Shown piece by piece: positions 43,745 to 52,416 of a stretch of 64,000 nucleotides of DNA (within the stretch, counting starts at the first letter, position 1; the number at the start of each line of letters is the position of its first letter). This stretch comes from Sphingobacterium yanglingense (GTDB taxonomy: Bacteria; Bacteroidota; Bacteroidia; Sphingobacteriales; Sphingobacteriaceae). The DNA lies in the NCBI RefSeq assembly GCF_004363245.1, contig NZ_SNYV01000016.1, positions 62,001-126,000 of the forward strand. The letters run 5' to 3'. The notes under the pieces were generated by a model. The model was given only the letters and a program-made list of their open reading frames with translations. It searched no databases and was not told where the DNA came from. The position numbers and the translations under genes are program-made.

Positions 43745-44911
43745 CTAAGACATAGCAACTACCCTCCTTCCCACAATTTTAAATTTATAATTGGATATCT
43801 TTTCGAGTTGTTTTAGTATATCTGACAATTTCTGCGTCCGTTTTATACTACCAGTAAAATGGTCCTTAGATTTACCCCGAATTTCATAATCGGTTATCTC
43901 ATACCAATTTTTGATCTTGTCAAGGACCGTAGCTATATCATCTCGATTAAAACGGAAATAACCCTCTTTCCAGGCGAGCACATCTTGGATGAGTACTTCT
44001 TTATGAGACAACTCACCAGACAGGTTATCTGAAACAGATTGCATCCCGGGTTTAATCCTTACTTTATCCCAATTTGTAGAAACCTCTACACTTCCAGAAA
44101 CCAAGGTTGTTAAGACTTTATTATCTACGATATTAGTTGCTACATTAAATGTCGTCCCTAACACTTTAATATGGCTAATACCAGCAGAAACGACAAAGGG
44201 TTGTAATGCGTTATGTGCCACTTCAAAAAAACCTTCTCCTTCTATAACAACAGACCTACCTGAGTTTAAAAATCTTGATGGATAAGTTAAACTAGAGCTT
44301 GAGTTTAATAATACAGCCGTTCCATCAAAAAGCAACACTTTTGCATCCATACCTTTTGCCGCCTTAATTTTCCTGTAATTCAATTCTGGTTCGTCTGTTT
44401 CAGAAATTTTAAATACTGCCTTACCATCCTGATCTCTAATCACCTGAATTCCTTCTTTAGCTAGTATCTCTTTAGGCGTATGTAATAGGGAGTATTTCGT
44501 ATGGTCTACCAAGGTGACCGTTGCATGATTTTCATCTGGTAATGTAATATCTGCATCCGCGAGACTATCTAAGGTTTCGGAAGGGGCAGCATAAAAGATA
44601 TAAATTCCTAAAGCAATCAATAGCGATGCTGCGATGCCACTTATAATTTTTACGACAATTCTTTTAGTCTTTGCTTTATTTAAGTTGAGGTTTCTTTTTA
44701 ATCTGTAAAAGCCTTGCTCTTGATCAAAATGAGGACTATCGGTAAACTCAAAAAGACCGTCTAGGGCATCAGGTTCATAATCTTCCACTAAATTAGAAAT
44801 GTAATCTAGATCTCCCCTGTTCAACTCTGCCAATAACTCTACCAATTCAGATTTCGAAATGGTATTATCTGCATATTTTACTAAGAGTAACTTAAGTCTC
44901 AACTCATTCAT
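43745..44911 (-). CDS. FecR family anti-sigma factor
   Basis: A 388-residue inner-membrane regulator. The cytoplasmic N-terminus (about 1-80) binds the sigma factor, a membrane segment IISGIAASLLIALGIYIFY lies near residues 88-106, and the periplasmic FecR domain has VIRDQDGKAVF, KAAKGMDAKVLLFDGTAVLL and VVIEGEGFFEVAHN. The C-terminal 70 residues (IATVLDKIKNWYEI to the end) form a DUF4974/secretin-like domain that would contact the STN domain of SusC. It lies 103 nt downstream of the ECF sigma gene. Confidence 0.94.
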   Translation of the reverse strand: MNELRLKLLLVKYADNTISKSELVELLAELNRGDLDYISNLVEDYEPDALDGLFEFTDSPHFDQEQGFYRLKRNLNLNKAKTKRIVVKIISGIAASLLIALGIYIFYAAPSETLDSLADADITLPDENHATVTLVDHTKYSLLHTPKEILAKEGIQVIRDQDGKAVFKISETDEPELNYRKIKAAKGMDAKVLLFDGTAVLLNSSSSLTYPSRFLNSGRSVVIEGEGFFEVAHNALQPFVVSAGISHIKVLGTTFNVATNIVDNKVLTTLVSGSVEVSTNWDKVRIKPGMQSVSDNLSGELSHKEVLIQDVLAWKEGYFRFNRDDIATVLDKIKNWYEITDYEIRGKSKDHFTGSIKRTQKLSDILKQLEKISNYKFKIVGRRVVAMS

Positions 44912-45014
44912 AATGATCTATACTAAAAAACTAAAAAATAGTCGTTTATATATAGAACACTAAATTCCCAAAAGAGGACTAGTCAAAAAATCACTTTTTT
45001 AATTAATAAATAAT

Positions 45015-45551
45015 TTAGGTAAATTTTCTTATTCGTTTTAGTGCCTGTACCAGATGGTTCTTAACCGTATTTGGTGATACACCAAGTTGAGTTGCTATTT
45101 GTTGATGTGTAAAACCTTGTTCACGACTAAGCTTCAATACTTCACGTTGACGAACTGGCAATTGCTCCAAAAGTTTACCTAGATGAGTATTCAGTTCTTT
45201 TGCTATAAAAACTTCGTGTACACTCTCTGCTAAACACGAGACATTTTGCCACATCCGTTCAAGATCTACATTAGACCTACCGACATCTCTTATCTTATTT
45301 AAAGAAGCTCGTTTGGTGATTACATACAACAATCTCCAGACATCCCCATTTAGATCTAACCTTTCCCTACTATCCCAAAACTTAATAAACACCTCCTGAA
45401 CAATATCCTCACTCCAGCCAGTATCCTTCAATAACACGAACGAAAGTTTATAGACACGATTAGCATACCGGTCATAAATAACTTTCAAAGCCCATTCCTT
45501 TCCGGATATAATAGCCCTAAGCAAGGCCATATCTTCATTAGGATGCATCAT
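45015..45551 (-). CDS. ECF RNA polymerase sigma factor
   Basis: A 178-residue sigma-70 family factor of the Bacteroidetes FecI-like type. Region 2 is AILSGKEW-like followed by VIYDRYANRVYKLSFVLLKD and SEDIVQEVFIKFW; region 4 is LPVRQREVLKLSREQGFTHQ and IATQLGVSPNTVKNHLVQAL. It is first in a run with FecR, SusC and SusD, the standard cell-surface signalling arrangement: ligand at SusC releases the sigma factor, which then transcribes the transport genes. The start may be either of two adjacent Met codons. Confidence 0.95.
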   Translation of the reverse strand: MMHPNEDMALLRAIISGKEWALKVIYDRYANRVYKLSFVLLKDTGWSEDIVQEVFIKFWDSRERLDLNGDVWRLLYVITKRASLNKIRDVGRSNVDLERMWQNVSCLAESVHEVFIAKELNTHLGKLLEQLPVRQREVLKLSREQGFTHQQIATQLGVSPNTVKNHLVQALKRIRKFT

Positions 45552-45661
45552 GATTTTGGTTCTAGTTTATTATTAGTTTAGACCAAATTACTGATTTATC
45601 CCAAGCTTAACAAATATAGACACAGCACGATATCAAAAAGAATGCTCTTAGACTAGGACAT

Positions 45662-45702
45662 AAAAAAAGCGGGCTATCAAAATGATAGCCCGCTTTTTTT
45701 TA
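45662..45702 (-). terminator. Terminator after the GT5-domain gene
   Basis: An 18-bp perfect stem (45662-45679 and 45683-45700) with an AAA loop, A-run and T-run ends. It lies 5 nt downstream of the gene. Confidence 0.92.
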
Positions 45703-45707
45703 TCCTT

Positions 45708-46544
45708 TTAAGCTTCTACTTCTTCCGAAGCAAACTCTTCATATAATGTAGCAAAGTTTTCATAATCCTCTGCTGACTCCGGTTTGAACACCCGGATCTT
45801 CTGATCCTCTACAAACTGAAGTACATCTTTATCTAGATTATCATCCGCCATTACCACAACGTCCGTATAGGTCAATGCGCCCTTGTAGACATCTGCATAA
45901 CTTCCAGAGCCATACACCGCAGCATCCTCTTTGGTTACATCTTCATCAGCAGCCATTTCGGCCAACTTCGTACCCATAGTATCCGGTCCTGAAAAATCTT
46001 TCTCTTCATTAAACAGTGAATAGAAAACTTTCGCATCCTTAAAGGTAGGATCATCATGATACACCTTTTTTAAATACAGAGGTATCATTGCTGTAAACCA
46101 TCCATGACAGTGTACAACATCTGGAGACCATCCCAATTTCTTGACTGTCTCCAAGGCACCTTTGCAGAAGAACAAAGACCGCTCATTGTTATCACCAAAG
46201 AACTTTCCTCCTTCATCCCTAAATATCTTCTTCCTTTGGAAGTACTCCTCGTTATCCAAAAAGTAAACCTGCATACGCGCCGCAGGTAAAGAAGCTACTT
46301 TAATGATTAATGGATTATCGTTATTATCCACCACTATATTCATTCCCGACAACCTTATCACCTCGTGAAGACGATTTCTGCGCTCATTAATACTACCAAA
46401 GCGAGGCATAAGAATGCGGATTTCAAATCCTTTTTCCTGCATAGCCTGTGGTAATTGGCGTGTTATTTCAGAAATTTTACTTATTTCAAGGAAAGGCGAC
46501 ATCTCGTGGGTAACAAACAATATTTTCGTTTTTGCCATCTCCAA
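45708..46544 (-). CDS. Glycogen/starch synthase catalytic-domain (GT5) protein, N-terminal half only
   Basis: A 278-residue protein. The first 190 residues resemble the N-terminal Rossmann domain of GlgA-type synthases: ILFVTHEMSPFLEISKISEI, then LPQAMQEKGFEIRILMPRFG, VYFLDNEEYFQRKKI and DVVHCHGWFTAMIPLYLKKV. The usual KVGG glucose-binding loop is changed to EISK, and the C-terminal nucleotide-sugar domain is absent. The last 40 residues are acidic. It is unlikely to make glycogen by itself. It is divergent from panC and has its own consensus promoter. The second Met at 46538 is a possible start. Confidence 0.85.
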   Translation of the reverse strand: MEMAKTKILFVTHEMSPFLEISKISEITRQLPQAMQEKGFEIRILMPRFGSINERRNRLHEVIRLSGMNIVVDNNDNPLIIKVASLPAARMQVYFLDNEEYFQRKKIFRDEGGKFFGDNNERSLFFCKGALETVKKLGWSPDVVHCHGWFTAMIPLYLKKVYHDDPTFKDAKVFYSLFNEEKDFSGPDTMGTKLAEMAADEDVTKEDAAVYGSGSYADVYKGALTYTDVVVMADDNLDKDVLQFVEDQKIRVFKPESAEDYENFATLYEEFASEEVEA

Positions 46545-46582
46545 TTGCTTTTTTTATTTATTTGAACAGTAAAATCGGTGTA

Positions 46583-46613
46583 CAAAGATACGAATAATAT
46601 CTAATTTTTACAA
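46583..46613 (-). promoter_or_regulatory. Promoter of the GT5-domain gene
   Basis: On the minus strand TTG (46613-46611), a 20-nt spacer and TATCTTTG (46590-46583) fit the Bacteroidetes consensus. The predicted leader is about 32 nt. Confidence 0.75.
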
Positions 46614-46685
46614 TTCATTAAAAATTAGACCTTTCTAAATCCAAATATATTATGCAATTTTGCCCCCTATTTTACCATAGTATCC

Positions 46686-47534
46686 ATGGAAATATATAGT
46701 ACAAAAAGTGACCTTCAAGCTCATTTGCAGACATTACGGGAGGCCGGCAAGCAGATTGCATTAGTCCCTACGATGGGTGCTTTACACGAGGGCCATCTTT
46801 CACTGATACGAGAAGCACAGACCGTAGCGGACATCGTCGTATGCAGTATATTTGTAAACCCGACACAATTCAACGACCCTAAGGACCTCGAGAAATATCC
46901 AAGACCCATCGAAAATGACATCGCTTTACTGCAAAGTGAAGCCTGTGATATACTTTTTCTACCTTCGGTCGACGAAATGTATCCTACAGCCAACGAACAC
47001 TGGTCAATAGATCTCGGCGAATTGGATACATTATGGGAGGGAGCACAAAGACCAGGACATTTTCAAGGTGTCACACAGATTGTATATAAACTGTTCCATT
47101 TAGTACAGCCACATATCGCTTGCTTTGGTCAAAAAGACTTTCAACAGGTCATGGTCATCCAACGGATGATAGACCTCAAAAAGCTTCCAGTAACCTTAAA
47201 CATATGTCCGATAGTACGAAGTGAAAAAGGGCTGGCACTCAGCTCAAGAAACAGTAGACTCTCAGAAAAGGGCAAAGAGGAAGCTTTGGTATTGTTCAAC
47301 GTTCTGGATGAGACCAAAAACAACTTCGCCAACACGTCTATTGAACAGCTACAACAGGAAGCTATAGCAAAGCTAAATACACAACCAGAGATTACACTGG
47401 AGTATTTTGCGATATGCGAGACCCGCACACTACAACAAGCAACCGACAAGGATAACAACAAAAAGTATGTTGCCCTGGTAGTAGCTTGGATAGAAGGAGT
47501 AAGACTAATAGACAACATGCTATTAAATATGTAA
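46686..47534 (+). CDS. panC: Pantoate--beta-alanine ligase (pantothenate synthetase)
   Basis: Joins pantoate and beta-alanine with ATP to give pantothenate, the precursor of coenzyme A. The 282-residue protein has the nucleotidyltransferase motif LVPTMGALHEGHLSLIREA near residue 28, FVNPTQFNDPKDLEKYPR near 58, GHFQGVTQIVYKLFHLVQPH near 122 and the CFGQKDFQQ block near 145; the KMSKS-like loop is LALSSRNSRLS near 186. panD lies 56 nt downstream and supplies the beta-alanine. Confidence 0.97.
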   Translation: MEIYSTKSDLQAHLQTLREAGKQIALVPTMGALHEGHLSLIREAQTVADIVVCSIFVNPTQFNDPKDLEKYPRPIENDIALLQSEACDILFLPSVDEMYPTANEHWSIDLGELDTLWEGAQRPGHFQGVTQIVYKLFHLVQPHIACFGQKDFQQVMVIQRMIDLKKLPVTLNICPIVRSEKGLALSSRNSRLSEKGKEEALVLFNVLDETKNNFANTSIEQLQQEAIAKLNTQPEITLEYFAICETRTLQQATDKDNNKKYVALVVAWIEGVRLIDNMLLNM

Positions 47535-47578
47535 CGATTAAGTAACATTTAATCACTAACATTTAAAGAGATAAAAGC

Positions 47579-47586
47579 TAATTTTG
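47579..47586 (+). promoter_or_regulatory. -7 promoter element immediately before panD
   Basis: TAATTTTG, then TATT and the panD ATG, exactly 4 nt apart. There is no TTG at the -33 distance. It could give a leaderless panD transcript in addition to readthrough from panC. Confidence 0.5.
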
Positions 47587-47590
47587 TATT

Positions 47591-47941
47591 ATGATGATTG
47601 AAGTAATGAAGTCGAAGATTCACCGTGCCCGTGTCACACAGGCCGAATTGAATTATGTGGGAAGCATCACCATCGACGAAGACTTGATGGAAGCTGCAGA
47701 TATTCTGGCAAATGAAAAAGTGCAGATTGTAAACAACAATAACGGTGCACGCTTAGAAACCTATGTTATCCCAGGAGAACGTGGTTCGGGCACGATTTGT
47801 CTGAATGGAGCTGCGGCTAGAATGGTACAGGTTGGGGATATTGTAATCATTATCTCCTATGCCCTAATGGATCGGGAAGAAGCACGGACACACCAACCTA
47901 GATTGGTTTTTCCAGATGACCACAACCGTTTAATTAAGTAA
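47591..47941 (+). CDS. panD: Aspartate 1-decarboxylase
   Basis: Decarboxylates L-aspartate to beta-alanine for pantothenate synthesis. The 116-residue proenzyme self-cleaves between Gly24 and Ser25 in LNYVGSITID to form the pyruvoyl cofactor; the numbering matches the E. coli enzyme when the first ATG is used. Other family blocks are KIHRARVTQAEL, RLETYVIPGERGSG and CLNGAAARMVQVGDIVIII. It follows panC in the same direction, and a small membrane protein gene begins 11 nt after its stop. Confidence 0.97.
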   Translation: MMIEVMKSKIHRARVTQAELNYVGSITIDEDLMEAADILANEKVQIVNNNNGARLETYVIPGERGSGTICLNGAAARMVQVGDIVIIISYALMDREEARTHQPRLVFPDDHNRLIK

Positions 47942-47952
47942 TTAATAACATA

Positions 47953-48318
47953 TTGCTAAACACTATTTCTAGATATCGCAGCCTATTTGCCTACCTCCTA
48001 GCGGGGTGGATGTCTGTCATTGTCATCAGTGGAATAGTCTTTATGCACAAAGAGGTAACCTCTAAGGGTGAAATTATAACACACATTCACCCTTACGATT
48101 TTACCAAGAAAAAAGACAAACACCACCACAAAAACGACGCGGAGATTCAGTTCCTCAATGTTGTTTTTCAAGGTGCGTTCATTGAACCCGTATTTACTAT
48201 TGTTGAAGTTCCTTTTTTTCAGGAGTTCAACTATACTACATACGCGGTTTATTCCAAAACTTACCATTTTACCAAAGACCTCGACACCTACCTCCGAGGA
48301 CCTCCAATGCTTGCTTAG
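47953..48318 (+). CDS. Small membrane protein with a His-rich segment, unknown function
   Basis: A 121-residue protein starting at a TTG. One membrane segment lies at about residues 12-31 (SLFAYLLAGWMSVIVISGIV). It is followed by a segment rich in His and Lys (ITHIHPYDFTKKKDKHHHKN) and then QFLNVVFQGAFIEPVFTIVE. I do not recognise the family. The layout suggests an inner-membrane anchor with a periplasmic His-rich stretch that could bind a metal. It is 11 nt after panD, but its logical partner is the TonB receptor 245 nt downstream. A slight chance remains that the start is elsewhere. Confidence 0.6.
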   Translation: MLNTISRYRSLFAYLLAGWMSVIVISGIVFMHKEVTSKGEIITHIHPYDFTKKKDKHHHKNDAEIQFLNVVFQGAFIEPVFTIVEVPFFQEFNYTTYAVYSKTYHFTKDLDTYLRGPPMLA

Positions 48319-48468
48319 CGACTCTCTGTCTTTGACGGAGTCAACACCCATTATACATGCTTTCAGTGTATAATCTCGGATAAGTATATTCTAATACAAG
48401 GGAACGATATGCCCCGTACTGAATTTTATGTCATAGGACACTAGTGGTACAGGCTATTTCTGCAATAC

Positions 48469-48489
48469 CTATAGGCATATAGCCTATAG
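48469..48489. repeat. Small hairpin sharing a core with the element at 36023
   Basis: CTATAGGC (48469-48476) and GCCTATAG (48482-48489) with a 5-nt loop. The 11-mer CATATAGCCTA is shared with the palindrome downstream of the GH92 gene. It lies 75 nt before the TonB receptor gene. Confidence 0.45.
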
Positions 48490-48563
48490 TACCCTTTATA
48501 AATATACCTTATACCAAACGTATTAACATTTTATTAGCTAATAACAAGCATTACACATTAATT

Positions 48564-50819
48564 ATGTCTAAATTTTACTATGGCTTAATCACAGCCGTAT
48601 CTATACTATGTTTCAACCTAAGTGTCTACGCACAACAAATAATGGGGTACGTCCATGATGCCGACGGCAAACCCGTGGAAAACGCAACTGTACGACTAGA
48701 AGGAAGCAGTAATGGCACAAAAACTGCACCTGACGGGAAATTTGAACTCCCACTCCCTACTGCGAAAGCGAAACTATCCATTAGAGCGATAGGCTACCTG
48801 TCCATACAGGAAGCTATTGAAAAAAGTTCATACCAAAGCGGAACCATATTTACACTAGCCAAAGACAACCGCAACCTTGACGAGGTAGTGGTCTCGGGAA
48901 CATTAAAAGCAGTATCCAAACTCGAAAGCCCAATTCCAGTGGAAGTCTACTCGGCCAAATTTTTCAGAGCGAACCCTGCCCCGACTATCTTTGAGTCCTT
49001 ACAGAACATCAATGGCGTCCGCCCACAGATCAACTGTAGTATCTGTAATACAGGAGATATCCACATCAATGGTCTAGAAGGGCCTTATACGATGGTTCTT
49101 ATCGACGGTATGCCAATCGTCTCAGGACTATCGACCGTCTATGGATTGAATGGTATACCACAAGCGCTGATCGAACGCGTAGAGATTGTCAAAGGTCCAG
49201 CATCAACACTTTATGGTAGTGAGGCTGTAGGCGGTTTGATCAACGTAATCACCAAAGCACCATCCAATGCGCCCAAGTTCAGTTTAGAAGCTTTTGGAAC
49301 AACCTGGCAAGAGTACAATCTAGATCTTGGCGGGAAATTTAATATAGGCTCTGCTCAATCGCTATTGGGGATAAACTATTTTAACTACTCAAATCCGATT
49401 GACAAAAACAATGACAACTTCACAGATGTCACACTACAGGACCGTCTATCGATCTTCAACAAATGGAACTTTGCCCGCAAAGACAATAAAACATTCTCTG
49501 TAGCAGGTCGATACGTATACGAAGACCGTTGGGGTGGAGAGATGCAATGGAATAAAAAATACCGCGGTGGAGAAGAGGTATATGCAGAGAGTATCTATAC
49601 CAAGCGCTGGGAAGTAATGGGTATTTATGACCTACCGGGCAGCGAGAACTTCTCCCTTTCGGTAAGTGCTAATGGGCATAACCAGAACAGCTACTATGGT
49701 AACACTCCTTATATGGCGGACCAACGCATTTTCTTTGGACAGCTAACCTGGAATAAAACGTTAAAAAATCATGACTTATTAACTGGACTTGCCTATCGAT
49801 ATACCTATTACAAGGACAACACCCCTGCTACAGATGAGACCTCACATACACACTTACCAGGTTTATTCGTACAGGACGAAATTACATTCCACCCGCAGCA
49901 CAAATTGCTCTTAGGTGCCCGTTACGACTACAACTCCATACATGGAAGCATAGTCTCACCACGTGCTAACTATAAATGGAACTCGCAAGACAAGAGCCAA
50001 GTGCTACGTGTAGGTATTGGTAATGGATACCGGGTAGCCAATGTCTTTACCGAAGATCACGCTGCTTTGACTGGTGCGCGCGATGTCGTATTTGAAGAGG
50101 ATCTAAAACCTGAGACTTCTTGGAATGCTAATATTAACTATGTCAAAAAATTCTACTCCGACAATGGTTCTGTCTTCGCTATAGATGCTTCAACATTTTA
50201 CACATACTTCAATAACAAGATCATTCCTGATTACGAAACTGATGTTAAAAAAATCATCTATTCCAATCTCGATGGTCATGCTGTATCTAAAGGAATATCC
50301 CTCAATCTAGACTGGGCACACCATAGTGGTCTAAAAGCCATGATCGGTGGTACGTTGATGGATGTATACAGCGAAGAGAACGGGGAAAGAACCTGGCAAA
50401 TGCTAACGGAGAAATTTATGGGCACCTGGACCATCGGATACAATATAAAACCAATTGGACTAAGCATTGACTACACCGGAAATGCTATAGGTCCAATGCG
50501 CTTGCCTGTATTAACGACCAAAGATGAAGCAGATCCAGCCAATAACTATATAGATCCGCGTCCAGACAAATCAAAACTATTCAGTATACAGAATATCCAA
50601 TTGACCAAACACTTCAAGAATGGCTTTGAGGTATTTGGAGGAGTCAAAAATCTATTGAACTGGACACCAACAAAGGGACTTCCTTTCTTGATTTCACGTG
50701 CACATGACCCATTTGAAAAAATTGAAGACTCTAAACTCCCTCCTTTTGACCCGAACTATGTCTATGGGCCAAACCAAGGAATACGTGGATTCTTAGGGGT
50801 TCGCTATAATTTATTTTAG
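48564..50819 (+). CDS. TonB-dependent outer membrane receptor
   Basis: A 751-residue receptor. Signal peptide about 1-24, then a carboxypeptidase-regulatory-like domain (MGYVHDADGKPVENATVRLE), TonB box-like DEVVVSG, and a plug (ESLQNINGVRPQINCSICNT then GLEGPYTMVLIDGMPIVSGL and SEAVGGLINVITK). The barrel ends with FLGVRYNLF. The plug carries a Cys pair, C158 and C161, next to the ligand-facing loops. It is not SusC-like and has no SusD partner. Substrate is unknown; metal, heme or siderophore uptake is plausible given the Cys pair and the thioredoxin-like and His-rich neighbours. Confidence 0.93.
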   Translation: MSKFYYGLITAVSILCFNLSVYAQQIMGYVHDADGKPVENATVRLEGSSNGTKTAPDGKFELPLPTAKAKLSIRAIGYLSIQEAIEKSSYQSGTIFTLAKDNRNLDEVVVSGTLKAVSKLESPIPVEVYSAKFFRANPAPTIFESLQNINGVRPQINCSICNTGDIHINGLEGPYTMVLIDGMPIVSGLSTVYGLNGIPQALIERVEIVKGPASTLYGSEAVGGLINVITKAPSNAPKFSLEAFGTTWQEYNLDLGGKFNIGSAQSLLGINYFNYSNPIDKNNDNFTDVTLQDRLSIFNKWNFARKDNKTFSVAGRYVYEDRWGGEMQWNKKYRGGEEVYAESIYTKRWEVMGIYDLPGSENFSLSVSANGHNQNSYYGNTPYMADQRIFFGQLTWNKTLKNHDLLTGLAYRYTYYKDNTPATDETSHTHLPGLFVQDEITFHPQHKLLLGARYDYNSIHGSIVSPRANYKWNSQDKSQVLRVGIGNGYRVANVFTEDHAALTGARDVVFEEDLKPETSWNANINYVKKFYSDNGSVFAIDASTFYTYFNNKIIPDYETDVKKIIYSNLDGHAVSKGISLNLDWAHHSGLKAMIGGTLMDVYSEENGERTWQMLTEKFMGTWTIGYNIKPIGLSIDYTGNAIGPMRLPVLTTKDEADPANNYIDPRPDKSKLFSIQNIQLTKHFKNGFEVFGGVKNLLNWTPTKGLPFLISRAHDPFEKIEDSKLPPFDPNYVYGPNQGIRGFLGVRYNLF

Positions 50820-50837
50820 TAACATGTAAATAGAAAG

Positions 50838-50866
50838 GTGCCCAAAAATATTTTTGGGCACTTTAT
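50838..50866 (+). terminator. Terminator after the TonB receptor gene
   Basis: A perfect 24-bp palindrome (50838-50861) built on GTGCCCAAAAAT, followed by TTTATTCTT. The thioredoxin-like gene starts 21 nt after this stretch, so its expression needs readthrough or its own start. Confidence 0.82.
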
Positions 50867-50886
50867 TCTTAAAACAGCAAAACATC

Positions 50887-51375
50887 ATGGGGACAGCAAT
50901 AAAGAAAATCATTTTCATACTTCTTACAGTCAGCGGATTATTAACCGTTGTCATTAGTCATGCTCAAACAAAGCCGACATCCATTACAAAAGTGGATAGC
51001 TTATTAGCGAATGAACCAAAACCTGTCCTTATCCTACTTTCTACTGACTGGTGCCAGTACTGTCAGATGCAAAAACAACAGGTGCTTAAAAACAAGAAGT
51101 TCATGGAGAAAAGCAATCTATTTTATTACGTAGAGTTTGATGCTGAAAGCAAGCAAACCATCCGTTTTCAAGAGAAAGATTATGCATACAAGCCTACAGG
51201 TGCTAATATCGGCACACATGAACTGGCATTAACCTTAAATGGTCCACACAAACTGGCTTATCCTACCTGGATACTATTAGATAAAGACTATCAGGTTGTT
51301 TTCCGTCACGGAGGCGTATTACCCCCTGCTCAACTAGAAGAATTATTAGATACACTTGAAAAAGTAGATTTATAA
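50887..51375 (+). CDS. Exported thioredoxin-like protein
   Basis: A 162-residue protein with a signal peptide or anchor (about 1-26, KKIIFILLTVSGLLTVVISH) and a thioredoxin fold. The redox motif is WCQYC at residues 55-59 in LLSTDWCQYCQMQKQQVL, and the cis-Pro region is KLAYPTWILLDKDYQVV. The loop between (YAYKPTGANIGTHELALTLN) is a longer insert than in classic thioredoxin. It probably reduces or isomerises periplasmic disulfides. Its place after a receptor with a plug Cys pair suggests a functional link. The open frame starts at 50854 inside a terminator hairpin, so the ATG at 50887 is preferred. Confidence 0.88.
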   Translation: MGTAIKKIIFILLTVSGLLTVVISHAQTKPTSITKVDSLLANEPKPVLILLSTDWCQYCQMQKQQVLKNKKFMEKSNLFYYVEFDAESKQTIRFQEKDYAYKPTGANIGTHELALTLNGPHKLAYPTWILLDKDYQVVFRHGGVLPPAQLEELLDTLEKVDL

Positions 51376-51433
51376 CTGGCTTAATCAAAAAATTACGTCA
51401 AACGACAAAACAAACAGACTCATTACAAGCGAG

Positions 51434-51465
51434 TTGTTAAAATTTTACTAATTTTAACATATTTG
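51434..51465 (+). promoter_or_regulatory. Possible promoter upstream of the first FKBP-like gene
   Basis: TTG at 51434-51436, a 21-nt spacer and CATATTTG at 51458-51465, one base off TAnnTTTG. The leader to the ATG at 51639 would be about 170 nt, in which I see no other gene. Confidence 0.4.
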
Positions 51466-51638
51466 TGTAGCGCTATCATTATTTTTATCGTTTTAAGACC
51501 TAAACAACAATTTTGAATAAAGATATGTACATAGAGGAGAGAGACCCACTTTTACATATTGCCACTAAAAAATTATTTATATCTAATGAAACCTTCATTT
51601 ATGAAAGATTCATTGCCATTAAAAACAATTTACATTCA

Positions 51639-52340
51639 ATGAAAAATCTATTTAAGACAGTATTATTTGCTGCAGTTGGAGCAGTTGTGTTCGTATCGTG
51701 TAATAAGAGCGACGATTATGATTATGAAGGAGAAAAACAACGTGTATTAGAGCAAGAAAAAGCATTTGATCTCCAATTGTCTAAAGAAAAACTTGATATT
51801 GAAGAATATGTGCAAGCCAATTTTGGAAGTTTAGTACAAGAAGACACATTACTTGTCCCATACCAAGTTTTAGAGAAGAAAGTTAAAAGAGGATTCTGGT
51901 ACGAAGTTTTGAGTGCTCCAACAGAAGAAGACGATAAAGCTTATACGTGGGAACTTACTACTTCAGGGTACAACTATGTTGTAAAACCTGCTAAAGTAAA
52001 ACTAAAATATACAGCACGATTATTGGACAACACTATTGTAGAATCAGATTTAGAAGGAAGTAACTATGATATACCTCCATTTTCAAGTGAGTCTAAAGTC
52101 TTTACGTCTGCATGGTATTTTTCATTTATTCCTTATGCTGTAAAAAACAATTCAAACAGTATTCCTTTAAACGGATTAACTAAAAACGGATTAAAAAAGG
52201 GAAGTAAAATCCGTGTAATTTCTCCATCATTATATGCACATCGCAACGTGGAAAAAAAGGCTGATGGAACTACCTTTTTAAAAGACATCCCAGCAAATTC
52301 TCCATTAGTATACGAGTTTGAAGTGTTGAGTATTCAATAA
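51639..52340 (+). CDS. FKBP-like lipoprotein (first of two)
   Basis: A 233-residue protein with a lipoprotein signal ending in VVFVSC near residue 20. The mature part has a helical N-terminal stretch, GFWYEVLSAPTEEDDKAYTW, and an FKBP-type domain with KVKLKYTARLLDNTIVESDL, GLKKGSKIRVISPSLYAHRN and DIPANSPLVYEFEVLSI. FKBP domains are peptidyl-prolyl isomerases, but several active-site aromatics are not conserved here, so activity is uncertain. The frame opens at 51513; the ATG at 51639 is chosen because it gives the signal peptide. It resembles the next gene and is probably a tandem paralogue. Confidence 0.83.
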   Translation: MKNLFKTVLFAAVGAVVFVSCNKSDDYDYEGEKQRVLEQEKAFDLQLSKEKLDIEEYVQANFGSLVQEDTLLVPYQVLEKKVKRGFWYEVLSAPTEEDDKAYTWELTTSGYNYVVKPAKVKLKYTARLLDNTIVESDLEGSNYDIPPFSSESKVFTSAWYFSFIPYAVKNNSNSIPLNGLTKNGLKKGSKIRVISPSLYAHRNVEKKADGTTFLKDIPANSPLVYEFEVLSIQ

Positions 52341-52358
52341 TTTTCAAATACATTTATA

Positions 52359-52395
52359 AACAAAAGAGAAGATTATATCTTCTCTTTTGTTATTT
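52359..52395 (+). terminator. Terminator between the two FKBP-like genes
   Basis: A 15-bp perfect stem (52359-52373 and 52377-52391) with a 3-nt loop, followed by ATTTT. The two paralogues are therefore probably separate units. Confidence 0.85.
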
Positions 52396-52416
52396 TAGGC
52401 ATTAAATAATACAAAA

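Noticed and set aside
48410..48445. A sequence resembling part of a cobalamin riboswitch (GGGAA then GCCCCGTACTG) upstream of the TonB receptor gene
   Set aside because: The surrounding conserved boxes and stems of the cobalamin riboswitch are not visible, and the match is short. A covariance model search would decide.
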